Source: Vibrio navarrensis
Lineage (GTDB): Bacteria > Pseudomonadota > Gammaproteobacteria > Enterobacterales > Vibrionaceae
Assembly (NCBI RefSeq): GCF_000764325.1
Contig: NZ_JMCG01000002.1
Location: forward strand, 992,001-1,056,000
Direction: 5' to 3'
Length of the DNA stretch: 64,000 nucleotides
A program made the position numbers and the translations under genes. This document shows, piece after piece, positions 31,655-42,507 of this stretch. A model generated the notes under the pieces. It saw only the letters and a program-made list of their open reading frames with translations, was not told the origin of the DNA and did not search any database. Positions within the stretch are counted from its first letter, which is position 1; every line of letters starts with the position of its first letter.

Positions 31655-31957
31655 TTATTCCGCGCCGCCAACAAAGTCAAGATCTTGACCTTCTTTCAAC
31701 GTCACGTACGCTTTCTTCACGTCTGAACGACGGCCTTGGCGTAGACCTTGACGCTTGGTCTTACCCTTAGTGATAAGAGTATTTACAGACTTAACTTCAA
31801 CTTCAAATAGCTTTTCTACAGCTGCTTTGATCTCTTTCTTAGTCGCATCTTTCGCTACTTTGAAAACGATAGTGTTCGATTTCTCAGCAGCCATAGTTGC
31901 TTTTTCAGAGATGTGCGGTGCACGTAGAACTTTTAGTAGACGCTCTTCAGTGATCAT
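31655..31957 (-). CDS. rplW: 50S ribosomal protein L23
   Basis: The 100-residue protein is the tunnel-exit docking site for trigger factor and SRP. Its start overlaps the rplD stop by 4 nt (ATGA). Length equals E. coli L23. Confidence 0.98.
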   Translation of the reverse strand: MITEERLLKVLRAPHISEKATMAAEKSNTIVFKVAKDATKKEIKAAVEKLFEVEVKSVNTLITKGKTKRQGLRQGRRSDVKKAYVTLKEGQDLDFVGGAE

Positions 31958-32556
31958 GCCAGCATCTCCTCAACTTGCTTAACTGCTGCTGCAGTCATTA
32001 GAACCTTGTTAAACGCGATTAAGCTTACTGGATCGATACCAGATGCGTCACGCACGTCAACTTTGTATAGGTTACGAGCAGCTAAGAATAGATTCTCGTC
32101 TACTTCGCCAGTAACGATGAGTACATCGTTAAGCTCAAGTTCTTTAAGCTTAGCTACTAGCTCTTTTGTCTTTGGTGCTTCTACTGAGAAGTTATCAACA
32201 ACGATTAGACGCTCTTGACGAACTAGCTCAGAAAGAATGCTCTTCATCGCACCACGGTACATTTTCTTGTTTACTTTTTGGCTGTGATCTTGTGGTTTCG
32301 CAGCAAAAGTAACACCACCTGTACGCCAGATTGGGCTACGAATTGTACCAGCACGTGCACGGCCAGTACCTTTTTGACGCCATGGCTTAGCACCACCGCC
32401 AGAAACTTCTGAACGTGTCTTTTGAGCACGAGTGCCTTGACGAGCACCTGCTGCGTACGCAACAACTACTTGGTGTACAAGAGCTTCGTTGAACTCACGT
32501 CCGAAAGTAGTTTCGGAAACAGTTAGTGCGTTAGCACCTTTAACCATCAATTCCAT
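31954..32556 (-). CDS. rplD: 50S ribosomal protein L4
   Basis: L4 lines the exit tunnel and in E. coli also represses its own operon by attenuation and translational control at the S10 leader. The 200-residue product has the extended loop [21 protein letters not shown] intact. It follows rplC by 16 bp and overlaps rplW by 4 nt. Confidence 0.98.
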   Translation of the reverse strand: MELMVKGANALTVSETTFGREFNEALVHQVVVAYAAGARQGTRAQKTRSEVSGGGAKPWRQKGTGRARAGTIRSPIWRTGGVTFAAKPQDHSQKVNKKMYRGAMKSILSELVRQERLIVVDNFSVEAPKTKELVAKLKELELNDVLIVTGEVDENLFLAARNLYKVDVRDASGIDPVSLIAFNKVLMTAAAVKQVEEMLA

Positions 32557-32572
32557 TACTTACTCCTAGACG

Positions 32573-33202
32573 TTATGCTTTAACAGCTGGTTTGACGATC
32601 ACGTTACCGCCAGTTGCGCCTGGGACTGCACCTTTAATAAGAAGCAGATTGCGCTCAGCGTCAACTCGTACGATCTCTAGGTTTTGAGTCGTTACACGCT
32701 CAGCACCCATGTGACCTGCCATTTTCTTGCCTTTAAATACGCGACCTGGAGTCTGACATTGACCGATAGAACCAGGAGCACGGTGAGACAATGAGTTACC
32801 GTGAGTCATATCTTGAGTACGGAAGTTCCAGCGCTTAACAGTGCCTTGGAAACCTTTACCCTTAGATGTACCAGTAACGTCTACTTTCTTAATTTCGTTG
32901 AACAGTTCAACAGTTAGTTCTGCACCAACTTCGAACTCTTCGCCGTTTTCTAAGCGGAATTCCCAAAGACCGCGACCAGCTTCAACGCCAGCTTTAGCAA
33001 AGTGACCTGCTTCAGCTTTGTTTACGCGGTTAGCTTTCTTAGAACCAGTAGTCACTTGGATTGCTGCATAACCGTCAGACTCAAGAGATTTAACTTGAGC
33101 AACACGGTTCGCTTCAACCTCAACAACTGTTACTGGGATAGAAACGCCTTCTTCAGTAAATACGCGGGTCATGCCCACTTTACGACCGATTAGACCAATC
33201 AT
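32573..33202 (-). CDS. rplC: 50S ribosomal protein L3
   Basis: The 209-residue protein ([20 protein letters not shown]) reaches the peptidyl-transferase centre through its loop ([20 protein letters not shown]). The Gln in GQCQTPG is the residue methylated by PrmB in E. coli. It follows rpsJ by 14 bp. Confidence 0.98.
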   Translation of the reverse strand: MIGLIGRKVGMTRVFTEEGVSIPVTVVEVEANRVAQVKSLESDGYAAIQVTTGSKKANRVNKAEAGHFAKAGVEAGRGLWEFRLENGEEFEVGAELTVELFNEIKKVDVTGTSKGKGFQGTVKRWNFRTQDMTHGNSLSHRAPGSIGQCQTPGRVFKGKKMAGHMGAERVTTQNLEIVRVDAERNLLLIKGAVPGATGGNVIVKPAVKA

Positions 33203-33216
33203 TCTTCTAATCTCCC

Positions 33217-33799
<583 letters not shown>

Positions 33800-33805
33800 C
33801 GGGGT

Positions 33806-33833
33806 ATTATACAGATCACAAATTAGCTTGCAA
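33806..33833 (-). promoter_or_regulatory. S10 operon promoter
   Basis: On the minus strand TTGCAA (33833-33828) and TATAAT (33811-33806) are separated by 16 bp. The -10 is a perfect consensus. Transcription would begin near 33799, about 270 nt before rpsJ. Confidence 0.85.
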
Positions 33834-33982
33834 GCACTGTTTGAAAAATAAACGTTGAATAGATAGAGGTAGTGTAAGAATTAGAGAAGAAAGGCATCAC
33901 CTAGTCGCTAAAAGGCGCTGCCTGATGTTTACATATTTTCGAAATCGTCTGACCCTTACCATAAATAAAGATTGAAGTTCCG

Positions 33983-34456
33983 TTATTCTTCGACAAACTG
34001 AGCCTGCAAGTAATTTTCTATCCCGGTCATTTGGATTAAACCAAGCTGCGTTTCTAACCAGTCGACATGCTCTTCTTCATCTTCCAATATTTCTTGGAAC
34101 AGATCTCTGGATACATAATCTCTGATGTCTTCCGCGTAGGCTATGGCATCTTTTAGGTCGGGGATAGCCATCATCTCAAGCTTTAGGTCACACTCAAGCA
34201 TCTCTTGAGTATTCTCTCCGATCATAAGTTTACCAAGGTCCTGTAGATTGGGGAGCCCTTCTAAGAATAAGATCCGCTCGATGAGATGATCAGCGTGTTT
34301 CATCTCGTCAATCGATTCGTGGTACTCTTTGTCCGCTAAATGTTTTAAGCCCCAGTCTTTGTACATGCGAGCGTGAAGAAAGTATTGATTGATAGCGACA
34401 AGCTCGTTGCCGAGTACTTTGTTGAGATGTTGAATGATGATTGGATCGCCTTTCAT
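33983..34456 (-). CDS. bfr: Bacterioferritin
   Basis: Bfr stores iron as a 24-mer with haem between subunits. From ATG 34456 the product has 157 residues with the ferroxidase residues Glu18, Glu51 and His54 and the haem ligand Met52 (IDEMKHADH), and a second EEEHVDWLE metal site. The frame runs 23 codons further upstream, but AGGAGG 8 nt before 34456 decides the start. It lies 78 bp after bfd, the ferredoxin that releases its iron. Confidence 0.96.
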   Translation of the reverse strand: MKGDPIIIQHLNKVLGNELVAINQYFLHARMYKDWGLKHLADKEYHESIDEMKHADHLIERILFLEGLPNLQDLGKLMIGENTQEMLECDLKLEMMAIPDLKDAIAYAEDIRDYVSRDLFQEILEDEEEHVDWLETQLGLIQMTGIENYLQAQFVEE

Positions 34457-34534
34457 GACATAGCCCTCCTCTTTGGCTCTATTAACTGTAGAACCAAATA
34501 TGGAGGAGTCAAAAAAACTCAACACCTATCTATT

Positions 34535-34723
34535 CTAACTCGCCTCTCTGTAGAGAACGGGCACGATTTCGTTGATCACTTCTTTAGCGGTTCGCACACA
34601 CTTACCACACTGACTTCCCAGCGCTGTGCACTTTTTTATCCCTCTAATATCCGTCACGCCTTCTTCCAGCACAAGTTGACGAATCTTCTTATCTGAAACA
34701 CCGTGGCATAAGCAAACGTACAT
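34535..34723 (-). CDS. bfd: Bacterioferritin-associated ferredoxin
   Basis: Bfd passes electrons to Bfr so that stored iron can be mobilised. From ATG 34723 the product has 62 residues, with cysteines 4 and 6 (CLC) and 39 and 42 (CGKC) forming the [2Fe-2S] site; Cys32 is extra. The frame extends upstream, but the family starts at MYVCLCHG. A Fur-box-like palindrome lies about 45 bp upstream, fitting induction under low iron. Confidence 0.93.
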   Translation of the reverse strand: MYVCLCHGVSDKKIRQLVLEEGVTDIRGIKKCTALGSQCGKCVRTAKEVINEIVPVLYREAS

Positions 34724-34950
34724 ATACAAACACAAACCTGAATTTATAACACCCACGAAGAATAAAAGAGAATCATTCTTGTTACCAGTCTTATTTAATA
34801 TGCTAGATAGATCCAATTGTTATTAAGATTGGCAGTGGAAACCAAACGGTTTAACTTAGGTTGGTTGTTCGTGTTTATACATCTAGTTAACAGATTGAAA
34901 ATGTTGAATATCTATATGTGATGCACAGAGGGATGCGTAGATTTTTTTAT
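34724..34950. other. Gap between bfd and the tuf terminator
   Basis: About 230 bp of AT-rich DNA. It should hold the bfd promoter and a Fur-like site. I see no convincing gene or further hairpin in it. Confidence 0.5.
34768..34780. promoter_or_regulatory. Candidate Fur box upstream of bfd
   Basis: GAGAATCATTCTT is a near palindrome that resembles the GATAATnATTATC core of Fur operators. It lies 45 bp upstream of the bfd ATG, where a repressor would block transcription. bfd is Fur-regulated in enterobacteria; here this is inference. Confidence 0.5.
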
Positions 34951-34990
34951 AACTAAAATGAAAAGAGGAAGCCGAAGCTTCCTCTTTTCT
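34951..34990 (-). terminator. Terminator of tuf (str operon end) with UUCG loop
   Basis: On the minus strand a 13-bp stem (GAAAAGAGGAAGC / GCTTCCTCTTTTC) closes a TTCG tetraloop and is followed by ATTTTAG, 56 nt after the tuf stop. Confidence 0.88.
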
Positions 34991-35045
34991 TGTGCGCTGT
35001 TCTTCAAGCTGAAGAAAAGTGCAAGATTCCGTTTAACTCAGAGAA

Positions 35046-36230
35046 TTAAGCGATGATCTTAGCAACAACACCAGCACCAACAGTACGGCCACCTTCGCGG
35101 ATTGCGAAACGTAGACCTTCGTCCATTGCGATTGGTGCAATTAGCTCAACAACCATTTGGATGTTGTCGCCTGGCATTACCATTTCTACGCCTTCTGGTA
35201 GCTCGATGTTACCAGTTACGTCAGTTGTACGGAAGTAGAACTGTGGACGGTAGCCTTTGAAGAATGGAGTGTGACGACCACCTTCATCTTTAGACAGTAC
35301 GTATACTTCTGACTCGAACTTAGTGTGTGGAGTGATTGAACCTGGCTTAGCAAGTACTTGGCCACGTTCTACTTCATCACGCTTAGTACCACGTAGTAGT
35401 GCACCAACGTTCTCACCTGCACGACCTTCGTCTAGCAGTTTACGGAACATCTCAACACCAGTACAAGTAGTCGTTGTGGTCTCTTTGATACCAACGATCG
35501 CAACTTCATCACCCACTTTCAGGATACCGCGCTCGATACGGCCAGTTACTACTGTACCACGACCTTGGATTGAGAATACGTCTTCGATTGGCATCAGGAA
35601 CGGCATGTCTACTGCACGCTCTGGCTCTGGGATGTAGTTGTCTAGCGCTTCTGCTAGTTCTACGATTTTCGCTTCCCACTGCTCTTCGCCGTTTAGTGCG
35701 CCTAGTGCAGAACCTTGGATAACTGGTAGGTCATCACCTGGGAAATCGTATTCAGACAGAAGTTCACGAACTTCCATTTCTACTAGCTCTAGTAGCTCTT
35801 CATCATCAACCATGTCACATTTGTTCATGAACACGATGATGTATGGGATACCAACCTGACGGCCTAGTAGGATGTGCTCACGAGTTTGTGGCATTGGGCC
35901 ATCTGTTGCTGCAACAACTAGGATACCGCCGTCCATCTGTGCTGCACCAGTGATCATGTTTTTAACATAGTCAGCGTGTCCAGGACAGTCTACGTGTGCG
36001 TAGTGACGGTTTGGAGTGTCGTACTCTACGTGAGAAGTAGAGATTGTGATACCACGCTCACGCTCTTCTGGTGCGTTATCGATAGATGCGAAGTCACGTG
36101 CTTTACCGCCGTAAACTTTAGCAAGAGTAGTACAGATAGCTGCAGTTAGAGTTGTTTTACCGTGGTCAACGTGGCCGATAGTACCAACGTTTACGTGCGG
36201 TTTCGTACGTTCAAATTTTTCTTTAGACAC
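35046..36230 (-). CDS. tuf: Elongation factor Tu
   Basis: EF-Tu delivers aminoacyl-tRNA to the ribosome with GTP. The 394-residue product has G1 GHVDHGKT (residues 19-26), DCPGHADY and NKCD, and three domains. As the gene following fusA it corresponds to tufA; many gammaproteobacteria carry a second copy near tRNA genes. A promoter candidate lies in the 153-bp gap after fusA. Confidence 0.98.
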   Translation of the reverse strand: MSKEKFERTKPHVNVGTIGHVDHGKTTLTAAICTTLAKVYGGKARDFASIDNAPEERERGITISTSHVEYDTPNRHYAHVDCPGHADYVKNMITGAAQMDGGILVVAATDGPMPQTREHILLGRQVGIPYIIVFMNKCDMVDDEELLELVEMEVRELLSEYDFPGDDLPVIQGSALGALNGEEQWEAKIVELAEALDNYIPEPERAVDMPFLMPIEDVFSIQGRGTVVTGRIERGILKVGDEVAIVGIKETTTTTCTGVEMFRKLLDEGRAGENVGALLRGTKRDEVERGQVLAKPGSITPHTKFESEVYVLSKDEGGRHTPFFKGYRPQFYFRTTDVTGNIELPEGVEMVMPGDNIQMVVELIAPIAMDEGLRFAIREGGRTVGAGVVAKIIA

Positions 36231-36296
36231 GATCGTGTTCCTTCCTAGTTATGATTCGCCAAGATCTCTGTTGATCATGACGCGCCAGAAATTGAT

Positions 36297-36325
36297 ATTT
36301 TATGCGCCAACGCTCGTCAGCGCAA
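36297..36325 (-). promoter_or_regulatory. Candidate internal tuf promoter
   Basis: In the fusA-tuf gap the minus strand has TTGCGC and TAAAAT with a 17-bp spacer. It would allow extra EF-Tu expression independent of the str operon promoter. Confidence 0.5.
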
Positions 36326-36383
36326 TATTTGGGCGTGTTGATCTGTAAAAAAGAGAACACTTTTTCCCAGATCTACGTCCTAT

Positions 36384-38483
36384 TTAGTAACCGCGTTCTG
36401 CAATAATTGCTTCAGCAATATTTTTAGGGACTTCAGCATACTCATGGAATTCCATTGAATATGAGGCGCGACCTTGAGTTGCAGAGCGTAGGTCTGTTGC
36501 ATAACCAAACATCTCGGACAGCGGAACCTGCGCGCGAATGATCTTTAGACCCGCAACGCCTTCATCCATACCTTCGATGATGCCACGACGACGGTTAAGA
36601 TCACCGACTACGTCACCCATCCAGTCTTCCGGTGTAGTTATTTCAACTTTCATCATAGGTTCAAGAATAACAGGTTGCGCTTCAAGCGCCCCCTTCTTGA
36701 ATGCCATTGAACCAGCGATTTTAAACGCCATCTCGCTCGAGTCGACATCGTGGTAAGAGCCATCAAATAGTGTAGCTTTAATATCCAAAACTGGGTAACC
36801 AGCCAGAACACCACTATTCATCTGTTCTTCGATCCCTTTCGCGACCGGAGCAATGAATTCCTTAGGAATGGCACCACCAACAACTTCATCTACGAAGACA
36901 AAACCTGCGCCAAGTTCGGAAGGTTCGAGTTTGATCCAGACATGCCCATATTGACCACGACCACCAGACTGGCGAACAAACTTACCTTCGACTTCTGCTT
37001 TACCACGAATGGTTTCGCGATAAGCTACTTGAGGTTTACCTACGTTGCAATCCACGCTGAACTCACGCTTCATGCGATCAACGATGATGTCTAGGTGCAG
37101 CTCACCCATACCTGAGATCAACGTTTGACCTGTTTCTGCATCCGTTTCGACACGGAATGATGGATCTTCTGCCGCCAGTTTACCTAGCGCGATACCCATT
37201 TTTTCTTGATCGGCCTTCGAGCGTGGTTCTACTGCGATCTGGATGACAGGTTCAGGGAACTCCATACGCTCCAGAATCACTTTGTGGTTAACATCGCAAA
37301 GTGTGTCGCCGGTAGTAACGTCTTTGAGACCAATCGCGGCGGCGATATCGCCCGCACGAACTTCTTTGATCTCATCGCGCTTATTGGCATGCATCTGAAC
37401 GATACGGCCAAAACGCTCTTTCTTCTGCTTAACCGAGTTGTACACCGCATCACCCGTATTGACTACGCCTGAGTAGACGCGCATAAAGGTTAGCGTACCC
37501 ACAAATGGGTCTGTCGCAATTTTAAATGCCAGTGCGGAAAATGGTTCGTTGTCGTCAGCATGACGCTCAACTTCATTGTCGTTTTCATCCACACCTTTAA
37601 TGGCTGGTACATCTACTGGTGATGGCAAATATTCGATCACGGCATCCAGCACCGCTTGTACACCTTTGTTTTTAAACGCACTACCACAAGTGGCTAGCAC
37701 AATTTCGTTATTTAGTGTACGCGAGCGCAGACCTTGCTTGATCTCTGCTTCACTCAGTTCACCTTCTTCAAGGTATTTGTCCATCAACTCTTCGTTGGCT
37801 TCGGCGGCGGCTTCAACTAAGTTGTTGCGCCATTCATTTGCCAGCTCAACCATGTCCGCTGGGATCTCTTCATAAGTGAAGGTCATGCCCTGATCGGCTT
37901 CATTCCAGTTGATGAATTTCATCTTGATTAGGTCGATGACACCTTTGAACTCCTCTTCCGCACCAACGTTCAGTTGGATAGGAACTGGGTTCGCACCAAG
38001 ACGATTTTTAATTTGTTTCACAACGCGTAGGAAATCTGCACCTGTACGGTCCATTTTGTTAACAAATACCATGCGTGGAACATGATATTTATCCGCTTGA
38101 CGCCATACAGTTTCAGACTGAGGTTCAACACCAGATGAGCCACAGAACACCACCACAGCACCATCGAGTACACGAAGTGAACGCTCTACTTCGATAGTAA
38201 AGTCAACGTGTCCAGGGGTATCAATGATGTTTACGCGATGATCTTGGAATTGTGCTTCCATACCACGCCAGAAGGTAGTCGTCGCAGCCGAGGTGATTGT
38301 GATACCACGCTCCTGCTCCTGCTCCATCCAGTCCATGGTTGCCGCACCATCGTGAACTTCGCCGATTTTGTGAGAAAGGCCAGTGTAGAACAGAATACGC
38401 TCAGTTGTGGTTGTTTTACCTGCATCTACGTGAGCACAGATACCGATGTTACGGTAGCGCTCAATAGGAGTTTTACGAGCCAC
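36384..38483 (-). CDS. fusA: Elongation factor G
   Basis: EF-G catalyses translocation and, with RRF, ribosome recycling. The 699-residue product has [15 protein letters not shown] (G1), DTPGHVDF (G3) and NKMDRTGA (G4), followed by domains II-V. Vibrios may carry a second EF-G gene elsewhere. It lies 75 bp after rpsG, a gap that contains a strong hairpin. Confidence 0.98.
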   Translation of the reverse strand: MARKTPIERYRNIGICAHVDAGKTTTTERILFYTGLSHKIGEVHDGAATMDWMEQEQERGITITSAATTTFWRGMEAQFQDHRVNIIDTPGHVDFTIEVERSLRVLDGAVVVFCGSSGVEPQSETVWRQADKYHVPRMVFVNKMDRTGADFLRVVKQIKNRLGANPVPIQLNVGAEEEFKGVIDLIKMKFINWNEADQGMTFTYEEIPADMVELANEWRNNLVEAAAEANEELMDKYLEEGELSEAEIKQGLRSRTLNNEIVLATCGSAFKNKGVQAVLDAVIEYLPSPVDVPAIKGVDENDNEVERHADDNEPFSALAFKIATDPFVGTLTFMRVYSGVVNTGDAVYNSVKQKKERFGRIVQMHANKRDEIKEVRAGDIAAAIGLKDVTTGDTLCDVNHKVILERMEFPEPVIQIAVEPRSKADQEKMGIALGKLAAEDPSFRVETDAETGQTLISGMGELHLDIIVDRMKREFSVDCNVGKPQVAYRETIRGKAEVEGKFVRQSGGRGQYGHVWIKLEPSELGAGFVFVDEVVGGAIPKEFIAPVAKGIEEQMNSGVLAGYPVLDIKATLFDGSYHDVDSSEMAFKIAGSMAFKKGALEAQPVILEPMMKVEITTPEDWMGDVVGDLNRRRGIIEGMDEGVAGLKIIRAQVPLSEMFGYATDLRSATQGRASYSMEFHEYAEVPKNIAEAIIAERGY

Positions 38484-38515
38484 GATTGTATCCTCTTACT
38501 AAGGGAATCCTTAGA

Positions 38516-38550
38516 GTGTAGAAAAGTGCTGCGAGAGGACCTCGCAGCAC
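38516..38550 (-). other. Intercistronic hairpin between rpsG and fusA
   Basis: A perfect 10-bp stem (GTGCTGCGAG / CTCGCAGCAC, 38526-38550) with a 5-nt loop is followed on the minus strand by TTTTCTAC. It looks like a weak intrinsic terminator or processing site inside the str operon, 8 nt after the rpsG stop. Confidence 0.65.
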
Positions 38551-38558
38551 AGAAGGCA

Positions 38559-39050
<492 letters not shown>

Positions 39051-39112
39051 TCAGGTTATCCAAAACTTTTCAGTTTCTTCAAAATTAAAAATAATTTTAG
39101 TGTTTGGCCTTA

Positions 39113-39519
<407 letters not shown>

Positions 39520-39596
39520 CTAGCTCCTGATTTACTTAAAGTAAGCTTTGTGAAAAATCTAGTCCCCAACCCACGTGAGCGAGTTAGGGACGCAAA

Positions 39597-39625
39597 ATTC
39601 TATGCAGCAGTGAGAAGTGTGTCAA
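39597..39625 (-). promoter_or_regulatory. str operon promoter before rpsL
   Basis: On the minus strand TTGACA (39625-39620) and TAGAAT (39602-39597) are separated by exactly 17 bp. Transcription would start near 39590, about 74 nt before rpsL. Confidence 0.88.
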
Positions 39626-39692
39626 GAAATATGCGGATCTTTTTTGTCCAGTGCATAGGCATACTTGATGCCAGCCCTTAGAGGATAAGGAC

Positions 39693-39968
39693 TTAGTTCC
39701 AAGTCAGTGAACTGTCATGCTTTGCGGTTAGCGCCACAAAACCAAGATAATCGACCCGTGAAAAGGTGGGACTGACTCGTTCTACCAAACCTCTGGCCAG
39801 TAAGTCATTATCAAGCACGTAGACATTAAGCGGGCGAATTTGTTGAAAATCTCGGTGCTGCGGGTTCGCCGCATACACCGCATTTTCAATCAGAATGATC
39901 TCATCTTGCTCTGTGACAACCGAAATAAGCTCGGCAATGGCGGAAACGGATTTGACAATGTGCAGCAT
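39693..39968 (-). CDS. tusB: tRNA 2-thiouridine relay protein TusB
   Basis: TusB is part of the TusBCD hexamer that relays sulfur from TusA to TusE for 2-thiolation of wobble uridine by MnmA. The 91-residue product (MLHIVKSVSAIAELISVVTE) is the normal size. It lies 9 bp after tusC and about 70 bp before the str operon promoter, as in E. coli. Confidence 0.92.
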   Translation of the reverse strand: MLHIVKSVSAIAELISVVTEQDEIILIENAVYAANPQHRDFQQIRPLNVYVLDNDLLARGLVERVSPTFSRVDYLGFVALTAKHDSSLTWN

Positions 39969-39977
39969 ATTTCTCTC

Positions 39978-40334
39978 TCAGAAGGTGAGCAGCTTACCGG
40001 CTTGTTGAAGTTTAGTTTGCAACTGCGGCTGATCGATTTGATGGGCTTCGATAACCAAATCCGCGTGCGCGACCCCCCGCTCTATTAGTGACTGGGTACA
40101 AACGTAGACTTGCTCGATATCATAAAGGTCAAACAGTTTCAGCATCGGTGCATAGTCTTTGCTGAGAATGCCCGCAGGCTGCTGCCCTTGTAAGAGCTGA
40201 TAGACCCCATCTCCCATGAAAATCACGCTAATCTCTTCACAGTAGGCAGAGGCGGCCAGAAGCGCATCAATGCCTTCTCGGCCAGAGGCACTGCCATGCG
40301 GCGCAGAACGAAACACGTAGGTTAACTGACTCAA
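39978..40334 (-). CDS. tusC: tRNA 2-thiouridine relay protein TusC
   Basis: The 118-residue DsrF-like subunit ([20 protein letters not shown]) belongs to the TusBCD complex. Its start overlaps the tusD stop by 4 nt, so the subunits are translationally coupled. No catalytic Cys is needed in this subunit. Confidence 0.93.
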   Translation of the reverse strand: MSQLTYVFRSAPHGSASGREGIDALLAASAYCEEISVIFMGDGVYQLLQGQQPAGILSKDYAPMLKLFDLYDIEQVYVCTQSLIERGVAHADLVIEAHQIDQPQLQTKLQQAGKLLTF

Positions 40335-40726
40335 AACTGCACCACCCTATCTTGCACTAACATGGCTTCAGCGAGGCTGCCAAGCCCTGCCTGAGTAAAA
40401 CCCTCAGCTAAATTATGCTGTGCTAAAGCGTGCTGCTGAGCTTCTTCATCTCCGATCACACCACGACGAAGCGCCGCCGCGACACAAGTCTCCAGCCGCA
40501 CTTTGTGCTGTGTAGCAAGCTTTTGCCATGCTTTAACCAAATCAAATTCGTCATTCGCTGGCACAGTCAAGCCACTGCCGTTGCTGACACCCTCTTGGTA
40601 GAAAAAAACACTCACTAAGGTGTGGCCTTGTTCAATCAGCGCGTTCGCAAACTGATAGGCACTGCGCGCCGACTGAGTACCATAAACCGGCCCAGTCACG
40701 ACGAGGGTGTACGTCAAAGCGCTCAC
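40331..40726 (-). CDS. tusD: tRNA 2-thiouridine relay protein TusD
   Basis: TusD carries the persulfide in the relay. The 131-residue product has the DsrE-fold start ([20 protein letters not shown]) and the active Cys81 in [13 protein letters not shown]. It overlaps both tusC and the YheO-type gene by 4 nt, so all four genes form one unit. TusA, TusE and MnmA are not in this window. Confidence 0.94.
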   Translation of the reverse strand: MSALTYTLVVTGPVYGTQSARSAYQFANALIEQGHTLVSVFFYQEGVSNGSGLTVPANDEFDLVKAWQKLATQHKVRLETCVAAALRRGVIGDEEAQQHALAQHNLAEGFTQAGLGSLAEAMLVQDRVVQF

Positions 40727-41445
40727 TTCTCATCATCCTCAGTCTTGCGTTGACGAATGTAGAGGTAGACCGTGTGTTTGGAGATATTGAGGCGATCCGC
40801 CACTCGATTGATGGCGTCTTTGATATCAAAAATGCCTTTATCAAACAGCTCCATGACGATTTGGCGATTTTTGGTGTTATTGGAGACCGACTTGTCTGCG
40901 TTAATCTCTTCGATGGTCCGTTCTACGGTTTGATCCACCAGCTCTTCGACATCACTGGCAAAGTTGACCGATGACGCCGCTTGCTTGGCTTCTTCGGTTG
41001 GCATGAACGATTGCAGCACCTGAGAAAATGGCGCATCAAGGTTAACGTTGATACACAATAGGCCAATAACGCGATTTTCCCCATTGCGAATCGCGATGGT
41101 GATCGATTTCATCAGCACGCCGCCTTTGGCACGCGTGAAATAGGAACGGGAAAAATTGCGCTCCGAACCCTCGATGTCCCTTAGCATTTTCAGTGCTAAA
41201 TCGGTAATGGGTGAACCTACCTGACGCCCGGTATTCTCACCATTAGCAATTTTAATCGCCGACGTGTTGAGATCTTCAAGTGAGTGCAGAACGATCTCAC
41301 AAAAAGGGCCGATCAAACTGGCGATGCCGTCAACGACCGCCTCATAAGATCGCAAAATGATTTTATCGTGCTCGGTAAATGGTTTCACGTGAACGGATTC
41401 CATCTCGAGCAACATGTCCGCAGTTAATGTTTCTGTAGTTGTCAC
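40723..41445 (-). CDS. YheO-type helix-turn-helix transcriptional regulator (PAS-like sensor domain)
   Basis: The 240-residue product has an N-terminal PAS-like YheO domain (about 15-125, with [20 protein letters not shown]) and a C-terminal HTH of the YheO type ([29 protein letters not shown], in part). I choose GTG 41445 because an AAGG site lies 8 nt upstream; the frame is open to a TTG at 41475. The gene overlaps tusD by 4 nt, matching E. coli yheO-tusDCB. The ligand and targets are unknown. Confidence 0.85.
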   Translation of the reverse strand: MTTTETLTADMLLEMESVHVKPFTEHDKIILRSYEAVVDGIASLIGPFCEIVLHSLEDLNTSAIKIANGENTGRQVGSPITDLALKMLRDIEGSERNFSRSYFTRAKGGVLMKSITIAIRNGENRVIGLLCINVNLDAPFSQVLQSFMPTEEAKQAASSVNFASDVEELVDQTVERTIEEINADKSVSNNTKNRQIVMELFDKGIFDIKDAINRVADRLNISKHTVYLYIRQRKTEDDEK

Positions 41446-41542
41446 TGTTGTAGCCTTCGAGCGAAAAATCAACAAATTGCTGTAAGTTTATCAGAAATTT
41501 TGAACAGAACACCTAGCAAACTCTCGAACTAGTGACTTAGAA

Positions 41543-41573
41543 CAAAAAAGGGCCCGAAAAAATTCAGGCCCTT
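41543..41573 (-). terminator. Rho-independent terminator of fkpA
   Basis: On the minus strand AAGGGCC / GGCCCTT plus a GAA / TTC inner helix (one mismatch) is followed by a six-T run, 23 nt after the fkpA stop. Confidence 0.88.
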
Positions 41574-41595
41574 ATCGATGATAAAGCGCGATAAA

Positions 41596-42378
41596 TTACT
41601 GCGCAGCGTCACCATTTTCAATCTTCAGCAGTTCCACTTCAAACACCAGCGTTGAGTTTGCTGGGATGCTTGGTGTGTCTTGCGTGCCGTAAGCCAGCTC
41701 AGGCGGGATAACAAACTTGAACTTAGAACCTACAGGCATCAGTTGTACCCCTTCAGTCCAACCTGGGATAACACGGTTTAGCGGGAAGGTGGCTGGCTCA
41801 CCGCGATCGTAAGAGCTATCGAACTGCTCGCCGTTGGTGAGTGTGCCTTTGTAGTGCACTTGCACTGTGTCAGTGTCTTTCGGCTTCTCGCCCTCTGCTG
41901 GTGTCAGCACTTGGTAAAGCAGACCAGATTCGGTCTTAACCACGCCTTCTTGTTTCTCAAACTCAGCACGGAACTCGTCACCCGCTTTTTTCGCTGCGTC
42001 CGCTTTTTCCGCTGCTTTCTTCTGCATGGTCTCTGCAACACGCTTATCAAGCGCTTCTAGTGCAGCACGTGTGTCGGCTTCGTTCAGCTCTGGGTTACCC
42101 GCAAAGACGTGTTCGATCCCTTTAAGAACCAACTCTTTGTTGAGTGTAATGCCAATTTCGCTTGGCTTGTCTAAGCTGGCGCTTAGGTAGTTTGCAAAAG
42201 AGACACCGATGGCGTAAGCCGCTTTGTCATCTTCTGAATTAAATTGAACCGCTTTACCAGTTTCAGCTTGCACTTGCTCAACTTTTGGCGCAGCGTCTGG
42301 TTTTGCTTCTTCTTTCTGACAGCCTACCGCCAGCATAACTGTCGCTGCAAGCAGTGACACTTTTAAAACTGATTTCAT
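41596..42378 (-). CDS. fkpA: FKBP-type peptidyl-prolyl isomerase FkpA, probable lipoprotein
   Basis: FkpA is an envelope chaperone and prolyl isomerase. The 260-residue product has an N-terminal helical dimerisation domain (about 45-150) and a C-terminal FKBP domain (VQVHYKGTLTNGEQFDSSYDRG, PVGSKFKFVIPPELAYG). The signal sequence ends in LAVGC, a lipobox with Cys20, so the mature protein is predicted to be lipid-anchored, while E. coli FkpA is soluble in the periplasm. It is divergent from the WD40 lipoprotein gene. Confidence 0.93.
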   Translation of the reverse strand: MKSVLKVSLLAATVMLAVGCQKEEAKPDAAPKVEQVQAETGKAVQFNSEDDKAAYAIGVSFANYLSASLDKPSEIGITLNKELVLKGIEHVFAGNPELNEADTRAALEALDKRVAETMQKKAAEKADAAKKAGDEFRAEFEKQEGVVKTESGLLYQVLTPAEGEKPKDTDTVQVHYKGTLTNGEQFDSSYDRGEPATFPLNRVIPGWTEGVQLMPVGSKFKFVIPPELAYGTQDTPSIPANSTLVFEVELLKIENGDAAQ

Positions 42379-42507
42379 TAAACTCTCCAGTTAATGGGTT
42401 AAACCATTGGTTAATGTGCACAAATCTCGTAACAGATTGGTGAAGTCCATCGTTATACCAATATACTAGTGATATGTCTTGGGACACAAACCGGAATATT
42501 AGATGTG

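Noticed and set aside
34959-35049. A short basic frame through the tuf terminator on the plus strand
   Set aside because: It is generated by the A-rich and G-rich terminator stem and runs into the tuf end.
42379-42445. SigmaE promoter or CRP site upstream of fkpA
   Set aside because: GGACTT and TGTGCACA motifs are present, but spacing and second half-sites do not fit either consensus.
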